A DNA stretch of 64,000 nucleotides from contig NC_085136.1 in the NCBI RefSeq assembly GCF_035046485.1, positions 297,453,080 through 297,517,079 on the forward strand, given 5' to 3'. This document shows positions 10,611-21,065 of this stretch, in pieces. The DNA is from Aedes albopictus (Eukaryota > Arthropoda > Insecta > Diptera > Culicidae). The notes beneath the pieces were generated by a model. It saw only the letters and a list, made by a program, of their open reading frames with translations, did no database searches and was not told the origin of the DNA. The stretch's first letter is position 1. Each line of letters begins with the position of its first letter. The translations under genes were made by a program, and so were the position numbers.

Positions 10611-10963
10611 ACTTTTTTATTGCCTTGAAATCTCTTGAAACACCATGAAAACCCCTGAAATGCTTGAAATTTCTCTGAAACGCCGCGATGAACTTTTATG
10701 AAACCCCCAAGAAGCCCCGTTAATTCCCCGGAAATCCTCTGAGGCCGTCATGAAATCCCCCTGTAACATCTTTTAACCCACCGAAACTCGCTGAAATGCA
10801 TTGAAACACTCAGAAACCCATCTGCAACATGCTGAAGTTCCTCCCGAGGAACCCCGTCAATCCCCGGAAACCCACTGAAACGTTTTCGAAACCCTTTGAA
10901 ACTCCTCTGAAAGGCTCCTGATAGTCTCCTGAAGCACTTCGGAACACTGTGAAATCCATATAA
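10611..10963. repeat. Degenerate TGAAACCCC tandem repeats
   Basis: Continuation of the repeat at 9005-9324, interrupted by the retroposon. The short minus-strand frames here are repeat by-products. Confidence 0.7.
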
Positions 10964-11931
10964 CCCTTTCGTGACGGAGCTAAAAAAAGTGAAATTTCCA
11001 TACAAATTGCTCAAATTTGGCTCTCCAGAACTCTCAGACTTTTTAATATATCAACACTTTTTCTTTGGCATTTGCTAGTGACGAATTTCGCCCCAAATCG
11101 TATTCGGAGTTGGCAGCACCCTCTCAGATTACAATGAAACTTTCTGGGTATGTACACCAAGACTAGATAAGCCACTTTGCATACTTAGTTTCTTCAAAAT
11201 TTATCTGGACTGACTTTTGAAAAGGGCTAAACTTTTTTTATGGATTTTTTAAAAATGTTTTTAATCAAAAAATGACTACTCCTACAAAAAAGTGTTGTAT
11301 GGGTGATTATCACAAAATAAGTCAAATTTTAAGAAAAAAATACTGAAAAAAATCCAAAATGAGCCCTACACTGAAAAAAATCATTTCTAAAAATTCAAAG
11401 TTGATTTAAAAAAAACACCATTTTTGATTTTGATGAAATTTTGTCTCAAGACAGGTAATTATGATCCCTACCAACCGTCCATAAATCACAAGATAGGCAC
11501 TTTTAAGGAAAAAAAGTTTTTCTAACAAAAACTTTTTCATGTCCAAATTATTATTTTTTCAGTATCTTTTTTTAAAAACAAACTAAACCAGTGAAGGTTA
11601 TCTAGTAATCTCAAAATGCAATGAAACTTATTGTGTCATATGCGACAATGCAATGCACCCATATTCACGCAGCAGCACTCTAGAAGTACGAAACAATATA
11701 CAATTAGAACACGCATTTCATACGTGCTGCTGTAATTTCTACCCAAACGTTTCTACCCCATGTTCTTACCTAATATTAGGTAAGGCTATTTATTAGATTC
11801 GAACTACCTAATCGAAAAAAAAAACAAATCAAGAGTTGTACCTAAAGCAAATATGAACAAAACAAGAAAATGAATCGGTATCATTCAACGTGTTACTTCT
11901 CTTTGGTTATTAAAGGCAGTTCTGAAAAGTA

Positions 11932-12231
11932 ATGGATCAATCGTATAAATCAAAATTCAACAAATTCAAGTGCAGTGCAAAAATAAACAATCCAAAGTGC
12001 AACCGTCATAATCTACGGGGCATGTCATTAAGATTGATAGATAAAATTCATTCCATGGGATATACACATGAAATCGACGAATCGATGAGTATTTGTGAGT
12101 CATGTCGTGGATTGATAAGTCACAACAGAAGCCCGAATACGAAAAAACGCCGATCGGATGGAAACGACGAAACTATGCAACCATCATTTAGTGGGCAGCA
12201 ACATCATGATGTTCCAGAACCATGGTATTGA
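11932..12231 (+). CDS. N-terminal zinc-binding part of the transposase, probably broken
   Basis: 99 residues (from MDQSYKSKFN). Cysteines and a histidine are spaced like a zinc-binding domain (KCNRHNLRG near the start, CESCRGL near residue 60). It ends in a Ser/Gln/Pro-rich stretch. The main ORF starts 64 nt downstream in another frame. In between is a short direct repeat of the phrase CATGGTATTGATGAC, which may have broken the frame. I infer that this and 12295-13635 were one protein. It could alternatively be a separate first exon. Confidence 0.5.
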   Translation: MDQSYKSKFNKFKCSAKINNPKCNRHNLRGMSLRLIDKIHSMGYTHEIDESMSICESCRGLISHNRSPNTKKRRSDGNDETMQPSFSGQQHHDVPEPWY

Positions 12232-12294
12232 TGACATGGGGCATGGTATTGATGACGATACAAAACAAATAGTAAGAGAATTTTTTTGTAGATA

Positions 12295-13635
12295 ATGATA
12301 TCAGCAGGCCAATGCCAGGAACAAATGATTTTGTTTCTGAGGTTCGAAATGAAAAAAAAAAAACAACAAGTTCAAAAACGACTTTTGATGATGTCGCTCA
12401 AAGAGGCTTATATGATTTTTGTAGATATGTACAAAACTGTGAATATTGGTTTCACAGTATTTACACAGTTGCGACCAAAGCATTGTATTTTACTTGATTC
12501 TACTGGTATACATAATGTATGCATATGTACTATTCATGAAAATGTAAATTTAATGTTCAACAGTATAAGAACTGCGTCACAAGATGAAATAATACAAAAA
12601 ATGCTTTGCGATATTTCCACCAGAACAGATAATTGCTTTTTCCGTGCTTGTGAAAAGTGTGCTTGTAATGAACACATTGAAGAGGAACTTACATTGATAT
12701 TAGAATCAAATGACAAAGAAGAGATTATATTTCAGCAGTGGTTGAATACTGATCGCTGTAATTTAGAAACGATTATTAAACCTGTTGATGAATTTGTTCC
12801 GTATCTTGTTGATAAAATTGACAAACTTATAACACACGAATTTATTCATAAACAACAATCATCATTTCTCAGAAATAAAAAAGATACATTAAAGGATGAT
12901 GAAATTCTTGCGATTTGTGATTTCTCTGAAAACTATTCATTCATAATTCAAAACGCTGCTCAAGGATATCATTGGAACAACTCGCAAGCAACAATACACC
13001 CATTTGAAATTTACTATATGAAAGATAATAAACTTGTAAATGTTAGCTTCATTATCATATCGGAAGTAATGGCTCACGATACAGTTGCGGTCCAGTTGTT
13101 CATCTCAAAAATGATAGATTTTATGAAACAATTAACGAACTTTCCTAAAATTTATTTTATGTCTGATGGGGCAGCATCACAATACAAAAATAAGAAGAAC
13201 TTTGCTAGTCTATGTAGATTCCAGTCAAAGCATGCATTAAGAGCAGAATGGCATTTTTTTGCAACGTCCCACGGTAAAGGTCCATGTGATGTTATTGGTG
13301 GCACTCTCAAGCGAATGGCAAAGAGAGCAAGTCTTGCTCGAGATTATGGAAATACCATAACAACTCCACGAGAGTTATATAACTGGGCAGTTGTACAGAC
13401 AGATAAAAATATAACTAAATTAAATTTCTGTTACGTATCCACTGAACAGTACATTAAAATGTCAGAAGATCTCGAAGAAATATATAATAACGCCAAAACA
13501 ATACCAGGCACTCAGAAATTCCATAGTTTTTTGCCTATTCCTGGCGACAAAGTAAAGGCAAACAGGTATTCTAATTCAGAAGATGAACCAAAAATATTTA
13601 GTATGATCGGAAAAAATAGAAAAGAACATGTTTGA
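12295..13635 (+). CDS. DDE-type transposase-like protein of the long-TIR transposon
   Basis: 446 residues. Conserved-looking blocks are CDFSENYSF near residue 208, FMSDGAASQYKN near 288-300, and EWHFFATSHGKGPCD near 318-332. Their acidic residues are candidates for a DDE catalytic triad. The Cys-rich segment FRACEKCACN lies near residue 125. I recall similar blocks in many invertebrate repeat-encoded proteins but cannot name the superfamily from memory. The first ~50 residues are Lys-rich and probably out of frame. A parallel frame at 12312-12497 (SEVRNEKKKTTSS) looks more natural before an A-rich run, suggesting a frameshift near 12350-12460. The reading frame is otherwise intact, so decay is slight. 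Confidence 0.65.
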   Translation: MISAGQCQEQMILFLRFEMKKKKQQVQKRLLMMSLKEAYMIFVDMYKTVNIGFTVFTQLRPKHCILLDSTGIHNVCICTIHENVNLMFNSIRTASQDEIIQKMLCDISTRTDNCFFRACEKCACNEHIEEELTLILESNDKEEIIFQQWLNTDRCNLETIIKPVDEFVPYLVDKIDKLITHEFIHKQQSSFLRNKKDTLKDDEILAICDFSENYSFIIQNAAQGYHWNNSQATIHPFEIYYMKDNKLVNVSFIIISEVMAHDTVAVQLFISKMIDFMKQLTNFPKIYFMSDGAASQYKNKKNFASLCRFQSKHALRAEWHFFATSHGKGPCDVIGGTLKRMAKRASLARDYGNTITTPRELYNWAVVQTDKNITKLNFCYVSTEQYIKMSEDLEEIYNNAKTIPGTQKFHSFLPIPGDKVKANRYSNSEDEPKIFSMIGKNRKEHV

Positions 13636-14685
13636 AATTGGCTCTAAGACACATATATATATATTTGAAAAATTCATAATTATAAATAATTGTATATTTA
13701 AAAGTGCACTTCAATACATATTGCGATCAAACATTACATTTCCTAAGAAAATACATTTGTAATATTTTGAAGTTTTTTATGTATAGGAAAACCCTTCCAA
13801 ATGATTGAATAAATAACACAAAATCTCCTAGAAAATTGAGTTTCATTGGATTCTGGGATTGTTATGGCCTTCACTGGTTTTTTTGTTGATAACAAAATAC
13901 ACTGAAAAAAAAAATCATTCGAACAAGAAAAAGTTTTTGTTAGAAAAACTTTTTTTCCTTAAAAGTGCCTATCTTGTGATGTATGGACGGTTGGTAGGGA
14001 ACATAATTACCTGTCTTGAGACAAAATTTCATCAAAATAAAAAATGGTGTTTTTTTTTAAATCAACTTTGAATTTTTAGAAATGATTTTTTTCAGTGTAG
14101 GGCTCATTTTGGATTTTTTTCAGTATTTTTTTCTTAAAATTTGACTTATTTTGTGATAATCACCCATACAACACTTTTTTGTAGGAGTAGTCATTTTTTG
14201 ATTAAAAACATTTTTAAAAAATCCATAAAAAAAGTTTAGCCCTTTTCAAAAGTCAGTCGAGAAAAAAAATAGAAAAATGAGTATGCAAAGTGGCTTATCT
14301 GGGCAAGGTCTACACACCAAGAAAGTTTCGTTGTAATCTGAGAGGGTGCTGCCAACATTTGTTCGAGTTGGCGCGAAATCCGTCTAGTACTACTCCTTGT
14401 CTTTCGATTCCTAGCCTTGTCCACCTAGATAAATCGAAAATTAAAAATTTGCGACAGATAAAACTTTTTCATGTTTTACCATTTTTGCTCACTTTTTGTT
14501 TAACTTGTTGTGGTAAATTTTACACAGAACATAAACAAAAGTTTGTTTGCACACATGCAAGTATAAGTTATGGCTTAATCATCAAAATAATTTACATCGG
14601 GAAAACCAAAGACTAAACAGTTGAAAAAGTTACACAAAACAGTTGTTGCTCAACAGCACAATTGTGCTGGTTCGTCACGAAAGGG

Positions 14686-14885
14686 ATAAAACAATATACC
14701 ACCCTCCTCCCAAAACCCGAAGCTCCATTAAACCTTCTGAAACTTACTGGAGCGCCTCCCCCGCTCGGAAATTCCTGTGAAGCTTTCCTGAATTCACAGA
14801 TATCTCTCTCCCCTAATCACCTGAAACGCAATTTAAACACCCCTGAAGCTCTCCTGAAAGGCTCCTAAGCTCCCTAGACCCCTAG
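14686..14885. repeat. Degenerate CCTGAAAC-type repeats
   Basis: Same repeat type as 10611-10963, so the DNA transposon inserted inside this tract. Confidence 0.6.
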
Positions 14886-16058
14886 ATACCCACAAACTGA
14901 TTTAATTTTGGTAATGAATCCAACTAGATAAATATTTCATTTGTGGGTTCATGACCCATTACCCGAACGAAGGTTCATCTTCATGGAATGATGAATTCAA
15001 ACGATGTATTTTTTGAATTTCTAAAATTTTACTCAATGTACTGTACCCCTATGTCCTCGTTTCCCAAACTTGGCTCTTGCGACACCCGAGTCTATCCTCA
15101 TCCCGCTTTTCGTAGAACAATCGAAGCGCACCTGCATGTGGTTGGGGGGTCGCGAAACTAAGTTTGGGAAGTTATGGGCCCTATGTCATTGCTGAGACTC
15201 TCAGCACCTTGTGTGCCTCGGTTGAACGAATAGATGATTTAACCGATCAAAAGACTAAGAATATCTTGCCACAAAAATTATGACCATGCCGTCATATGAC
15301 TTGACTGGATGCAACACAGTACTGTTTTAAACATACAAAAAAGTCAGGTACTTTCAGCAGCATCGATCGAAATCAAAAGTAGGGCTACCATCTCCCTTTC
15401 TCCTCGCTGCGCAGTCCAACCAAATCGAACCGAAGCATGATCACTCACCTGAATAATTAATTCAGCTTACGCGTAGGCCTCAATGCCTTCTGCATCTTTC
15501 TTGTTCAATACGGGGCCCCCAATAGTAGGTACCTACGCTACAACAACTCATTTGTTTACATTTTTCCCATTTCTCCCTTTACCGCGATTGCGATGGTTTT
15601 CATGCGTCTCGACAACAGCGTCGTCGCCACCGCCGCGCCGGCCCGATGCAATGATGATCATGTGCGAGTGAGTCTTGAGCAGCTGAGCCCTATCGCGAGC
15701 GCATCATCTTTCCCCGGTTGGTTTCGATTTCTAAAACGTTAAGCCTCACGCACAGAACCAAGTGAACTCATTCCGGAAGCTAGCTAGAGAAAGACCGCCG
15801 CAGTCAGTGGTAGACGATTTTCCGTCTGCTGATTTCGAGGTCGAATCACTCTCGTTTGCCTTTTCTTCATTAGGCTAATGACTCATGGTTGATGCGAGGG
15901 TTCCGCGAGTTCGCCGTTGATATGAAGATCGACTAAATACCGTCGCTTCTTGTTGGTTTGGGAAATTTTGGAAGTCGGTAATTATACGAGTTACTAGAAC
16001 AAGACCGGTGGCGGTGCTTGATCCGACGCCGCCGTGGAGGTTGTTGCATTTTGAACTC
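14886..16058. other. Upstream region of the first Osiris gene
   Basis: No repeat family recognised from about 15050 onward and base composition is more balanced than in the repeats around it, so this is probably single-copy DNA with the gene's control elements. A 62-codon open stretch (15483-15671) has no features supporting a gene. No specific transcription-factor site is claimed. Confidence 0.4.
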
Positions 16059-16065
16059 TATAAAA
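16059..16065 (+). promoter_or_regulatory. TATA box of first Osiris gene
   Basis: TATAAAA lies 70 nt before the start codon. Expected transcription start is about 16090-16103, where GACAGTT is a weak initiator match. The leader would be only 30-45 nt. Confidence 0.7.
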
Positions 16066-16120
16066 GATGAATGTCACGACAGATTTCGGATACTCGATTG
16101 ACAGTTCGGTTGCGCAAAAC

Positions 16121-16138
16121 ATGCCTTCTTCACCATGA
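16121..16138 (+). promoter_or_regulatory. Five-codon uORF overlapping the Osiris start codon
   Basis: ATG at 16121 (preceded by AAAAC, a fair insect start context) encodes MPSSP. It stops at TGA 16136-16138, overlapping the main ATG (16135-16137) as ATGA. If transcription starts near 16095 this uORF is in the leader and could lower or time translation by termination-reinitiation. Confidence 0.55.
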
Positions 16139-17067
16139 AGTGGCTGCTCGTGATTTCGGTTCTCGCCGTGGCAAGCTCGGTTCGGGTGACGTATTCGATG
16201 GCCGTTGATAGCTCCGGAGAAGAAGTGCTGAATAGAACAAGTTCGGTTTCGAGTTCTGCGGTTGAAATTGTGTCCAGCTTTCGAAACTGTTTGGCCGATA
16301 TTGGCTTTGTGGACTGTGCGAAGAACGTTCTAGTGCGAGTTCTGAACAATGCCATCAACAGCAACGCTGTAGTGAGAGTGACCCGTTATCTAGTGATCAG
16401 GAAGAATCCGGACTTTGCTCTGACGGAAGCAGAGGAACGTACTCCGGTAGATTGGCATACGATTATAATGAAGATCCGGGACTTTCTTGATTCTCGATCA
16501 ATCCAGTTAAGTCTAGTGGCCCCGGATGGGCGATCCTTGATTCCGTTCGGTGCAGAAGCACGGGGCAAGAAGCATAAGCATAAACACCAAGGCGGAATGT
16601 ATATGATGGGTGGAGTGGCCTTTATGGCGATGATGGCTCAGCTGGTTCTGGGGAAGGTGGCCCTCCTGGCGGCAGTGGCGCTGATCATGGCCAAGATTGC
16701 ATTGGTGTTCTCGACGCTGGTAAATAACCTTGGTTATCTTTATGGTTCGATAAAATCGTCGCAAAGTCACCGCTGGTGGTAAGCTAGGGGAAGTGCGAAC
16801 AGAATCAATGACGAGTGCTCTTTGGAACTTTCTTTGCAGAATGGGTTCAAGAAGGCGGCTGCCGCCAGTGGAGGAGGAGAACATGTGGTTTATGAACACT
16901 CCGGTCACGGATCAGGCGGAGTAGGAGGAAGCGGCTGGCAGCGAAGTATTGAACCAAAGCGGCAGACGGGTGGGACGGCCGGTGGTGGAGGACAGTGGGA
17001 AGATGACGAGAGTGTTCCGTACAGGAGAAGACGACCAGATTACGACTACTCGCTGGACGGAGCTTGA
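16135..17067 (+). CDS. Osiris-family protein (DUF1676), two exons
   Basis: Exon 1 is 16135-16719 and exon 2 is 16840-17067. The intron, 16720-16839 (120 nt), has GTAAAT and TTTGCAG ends in phase 0. The product is about 270 residues. It has a signal peptide (about 1-21, MKWLLVISVLAVASS), the Osiris cysteine pair (NCLADIGFVDC), a charged stretch ending in a His/Lys run (GKKHKHKH), and a long hydrophobic segment (MYMMGGVAF to KIALVFSTL). After the splice comes NGFKK, matching the family's GLKK position. The tail is Gly-rich. No AQxLAY-like motif is obvious. Osiris proteins are secretory or endosomal membrane proteins needed for cuticle and tracheal development and map to the dosage-sensitive Triplo-lethal region in Drosophila. 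Cluster order hints at Osi8, but the paralogue is uncertain. Confidence 0.85.
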
Positions 17068-17220
17068 TGGGGCTGGGTGGAAGGAACTTATACTGGGTGG
17101 AAGGAACTTATAGTGCAGTTTAACTAGTGTAAATATGACTATTATCTACAGCTAGCAGTACGAGTGTACGTCAGTCTGCGAAAACAATCATATAAGTTAT
17201 GATATTTTAGTGAAGATTCA

Positions 17221-17230
17221 AATAAATAAA
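17221..17230 (+). terminator. Poly(A) signal(s) of first Osiris gene
   Basis: Overlapping AATAAA hexamers at 17221 and 17225, about 155 nt after the stop. The 3' UTR also has a short tandem duplication of TGGGTGGAAGGAACTTATA (17076-17112). Confidence 0.65.
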
Positions 17231-17394
17231 ACATAATAATTGCCTGCTCTATAAATGAGAAAAGTTTAAGGTTTTGTTCTGAATACACAAGTTATTATTG
17301 TTTCAGTTTCATGACGAGTTCTATGCCCACAGAGTTAATCTGAAAAGAAACCATCAGAAATTCCTCCGGAAATCGTCTGATTTCTCCTGTAATC

Positions 17395-20262
17395 ACCAGA
17401 CTCCTCCCAGGAATCGCTGGATTCCTCCAGGAATCGCCAGATTCCTCCAGGAATCGTTGGATTCCTCCAGGAATCGCCGGATTCCTCCAGGAATCGCCGG
17501 ACTCCTCCAGGAATCGCCGGATTCCTCCAGGAATCGGCGGATTCCTCCAGGAATCGGCGGATTCCTCCAGGAATCGGCGGATTCCTCCAGGAATCGGCGG
17601 ATTCTTCCAGGAATCGCCGGATTCCTCCAGTAATCGGCGGATTCTTCCAGGAATCGCCGGATTTCTCCAGGAATCGCCGGATTCCTCCAGGAATCGCCGG
17701 ATTCCTCCAGGAATCGCCGGATTCCTCCAGGAATCGCCGGATTCCTCCAGGAATCGCCGGATTCCTCCAGGAATCGCCGGATTCCTCCAGGAATCGCCGG
17801 ATTCCTCCAGGAATCGCCGGATTCCTCCAGGAATCGCCGGATTCCTCCAGGAATCGCCGGATTCCTCCAGGAATCGCCGGATTCCTCCAGGAATCGCCGG
17901 ATTCCTCCAGGAATCGCCGGATTCCTCCAGGAATCGCCGGATTCCTCCAGGAATCGCCGGATTCCTCCAGGAATCGCCGGATTCCTCCAGGAATCGCCGG
18001 ATTCCTCCAGGAATCGCCGGATTCCTCCAGGAATCGCCGGATTCCTCCAGGAATCGCCGGATTCCTCCAGGAATCGCCGGATTCCTCCAGGAATCGCCGG
18101 ATTCCTCCAGGAATCGCCGGATTCCTCCAGGAATCGCCGGATTCCTCCAGGAATCGCCGGATTCCTCCAGGAATCGCCGGATTCCTCCAGGAATCGCCGG
18201 ATTCCTCCAGGAATCGCCGGATTCCTCCAGGAATCGCCGGATTCCTCCAGGAATCGCCGGATTCCTCCAGGAATCGCCGGATTCCTCCAGGAATCGCCGG
18301 ATTCCTCCAGGAATCGCCGGATTCCTCCAGGAATCGCCGGATTCCTCCAGGAATCGCCGGATTCCTCCAGGAATCGCCGGATTCCTCCAGGAATCGCCGG
18401 ATTCCTCCAGGAATCGCCGGATTCCTCCAGGAATCGCCGGATTCCTCCAGGAATCGCCGGATTCCTCCAGGAATCGCCGGATTCCTCCAGGAATCGCCGG
18501 ATTCCTCCAGGAATCGCCGGATTCCTCCAGGAATCGCCGGATTCCTCCAGGAACCGCCGGATTCCTCCAGGAATCGCCGGATTCCTCCAGGAATCGCCGG
18601 ATTCCTCCAGGAATCGCCGGATTCCTCCAGGAATCGCCGGATTCCTCCAGGAATCGCCGGATTCCTCCAGGAATCGCCGGATTCCTCCAGGAATCGCCGG
18701 ATTCCTCCAGGAATCGCCGGATTCCTCCAGGAATCGCCGGATTCCTCCAGGAATCGCCGGATTCCTCCAGGAATCGCCGGACTCCTCCAGGAATCGCCGG
18801 ATTCCTCCAGGAATCGCCGGACTCCTCCAGGAATCGCCGGATTCCTCCAGGAATCGCCGGATTCCTCCAGGAATCGCCGGATTCCTCCAGGAATCGGCGG
18901 ATTCTTCCAGGAATCGCCGGATTTCTCCAGGAATCGCCGGATTTCTCCAGGAATCGCCGGATTCCTCCAGGAATCGCCGGATTCCTCCAGGAATCGCCGG
19001 ATTCCTCCAGGAATCGCCGGATTCCTCCAGGAATCGCCGGATTCCTCCAGGAATCGCCGGATTCCTCCAGGAATCGCCGGATTCCTCCAGGAATCGCCGG
19101 ATTCCTCCAGGAATCGCCGGATTCCTCCAGGAATCGCCGGATTCCTCCAGGAATCGCCGGATTCCTCCAGGAATCGCCGGATTCCTCCAGGAATCGCCGG
19201 ATTCCTCCAGGAATCGCCGGATTCCTCCAGGAATCGCCGGATTCCTCCAGGAATCGCCGGATTCCTCCAGGAATCGCCGGATTCCTCCAGGAATCGCCGG
19301 ATTCCTCCAGGAATCGCCGGATTCCTCCAGGAATCGCCGGATTCCTCCAGGAATCGCCGGATTCCTCCAGGAATCGCCGGATTCCTCCAGGAATCGCCGG
19401 ATTCCTCCAGGAATCGCCGGATTCCTCCAGGAATCGCCGGATTCCTCCAGGAATCGCCGGATTCCTCCAGGAATCGCCGGATTCCTCCAGGAATCGCCGG
19501 ATTCCTCCAGGAATCGCCGGATTCCTCCAGGAATCGCCGGATTCCTCCAGGAATCGCCGGATTCCTCCAGGAATCGCCGGATTCCTCCAGGAATCGTCGG
19601 ATTCCTCCAGGAATCGCCGGATTCCTCCAGGAATCGCCGGATTCCTCCAGGAATCGCCGGATTCCTCCAGGAATCGCCGGATTCCTCCAGGAATCGCCGG
19701 ATTCCTCCAGGAATCGCCGGATTCCTCCAGGAATCGCCGGATTCCTCCAGGAATCGCCGGATTCCTCCAGGAATCGCCGGATTCCTCCAGGAATCGCCGG
19801 ATTCCTCCAGGAATCGCCGGATTCCTCCAGGAATCGCCGGATTCCTCCAGGAATCGCCGGATTCCTCCAGGAATCGCCGGATTCCTCCAGGAATCGCCGG
19901 ATTCCTCCAGGAATCACCGGATTCCTCCAGGAATCGCCGGATTCCTCCAGGAATCGCCGGATTCCTCCAGGAATCACCGGATTCCTCCAGGAATCGCCGG
20001 ATTCCTCCAGGAATCGCCGGATTCCTCCAGGAATCGCCGGATTCCTCCAGGAATCGCCGGATTCCTCCAGGAATCGCCGGATTCCTCCAGGAATCGTCGG
20101 ATTCCTCCAGGAATCGCCGGATTCCTCCAGGAATCACCGGATTCCTCCAGGAATCGCCGGATTCCTCCAGGAATCGCCGGATTCCTCCAGGAATCGCCGG
20201 ATTCCTCCAGGAATCGCCGGATTCCTCCAGGAATCGCCGGATTCCTCCAGGAATCGCCGGAT
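17395..20262. repeat. 20-bp minisatellite, about 142 units
   Basis: Unit ATTCCTCCAGGAATCGCCGG repeats head to tail for about 2.87 kb. From about 17680 almost every unit is identical. Variants (GGCGG, GTTGG, ACTCC, TAATC) concentrate at 17400-17680 and around 18780-18960. Each unit contains a 7-bp inverted repeat (GATTCCT-CC-AGGAATC). No reading frame on either strand has a stop within the unit, so very long spurious frames result. It begins about 165 bp beyond the Osiris poly(A) signal. Confidence 0.97.
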
Positions 20263-20339
20263 TTTTTTTTAGGAATTGTCTGACTCCTCAAGGAATCGCC
20301 GTATTCCTCTAGGAATCGTCTGATTTCTCCAGGAATCGT

Positions 20340-21065
20340 CGGATTTCACGTCTAGAAATCGCTGGAGTTCACGTCCGGGTATAGCCGGAGTCCACGTCCG
20401 GAAATCACCAGATTCCACGTCTGTGAATCGCTTGATTTCACGACCGGAAATCACTGGAATTCACTTCCGGAAATCGTTGGAGTACACGTTCGGAAATCGT
20501 TGGAATCCACGTACGGGAATCGCCAGATTCCAAGCCCGGGAATCGCCGGATTCCACATCCAGGAATCGTCGGACTCCACGTCCGGGAAATGCCGGATTTC
20601 ACGTTTGGGAAATGTAGCAATCCACGTCCGGGAATCGATGGATTCCACGTCCGGAAATCGCTGAAATACACGTCCGAAAATCGTTGGAATCCACGTTCGT
20701 GAATCGCAAAATTCCACGTCCAGGATTCACCGGATTCTTCGTCCACCGGACTACACGTCCGGGAATTGCCGGAGCATACATCCGGGAATCGTCGGACTCT
20801 ACGTACGGGAAATGCTGGATTTCAAGTCCGGGAATCACCGGATTCCACGTCCGTGAATCCCTTGATTCCACTTCCGGAAGTCGTTGGATTATAGGTCTGA
20901 AAATCGTTGGATTCCACACGTCCAGGAATTGCCGGAATCCACGTCGGGGATTCATCGGATTCCACGGCCGGGAATCGTCGGAGTCCACGTTCGGCAGTCG
21001 CCGGGCTCCTCCAGGAATTGCCGAATTCCTCCAGGAATCGCAGCATTCCTCCTGGAATCGCTGAA
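20340..21065. repeat. Diverged 23-bp array related to the 20-bp minisatellite
   Basis: About 31 units of 23 bp. Each is the 20-bp unit with ACG inserted after GGATTCC (GGATTCCACGTCCGGGAATC core). Divergence between neighbours is far higher than in the 20-bp array. The last few units before 21065 revert to the CTCCAGGAAT form without ACG. Confidence 0.85.

Larger units (their letters stand above)
10964..14685 (+). mobile_element. DNA transposon with long TIRs (possible Sola-type)
   Basis: About 3.7 kb. Outermost inverted repeats are CCCTTTCGTGACG at 10964-10976 and CGTCACGAAAGGG at 14673-14685, flanked by ATAA on both sides as a 4-bp target duplication. Inside these, long inverted arms of several hundred bp mirror each other. 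Examples are 11120-11640 against 13870-14350, with GAGCCCTACACTGAAAAAAA and its complement. The outer 100-250 bp are less symmetric. The centre carries a transposase-like ORF. Four-base duplications are known for the Sola superfamily; that assignment is an inference and was not tested by alignment. Confidence 0.7.

Noticed and set aside
17335..20137. Minus-strand open frames of 880 and 914 codons rich in PGGIRRFLEES
   Set aside because: They are by-products of a 20-bp minisatellite with no stop in any frame. No promoter, non-repetitive domain or start context supports a protein.
17395..20262. CRISPR-like array
   Set aside because: Units are directly adjacent without unique spacers and the genome is eukaryotic; it is a minisatellite.
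17395..20262. STAT or TEAD binding-site cluster in the minisatellite
   Set aside because: TTCCTCCAGGAA has a six-base gap between TTC and GAA, longer than STAT sites, and GGAATC does not match the TEAD motif GGAATG.
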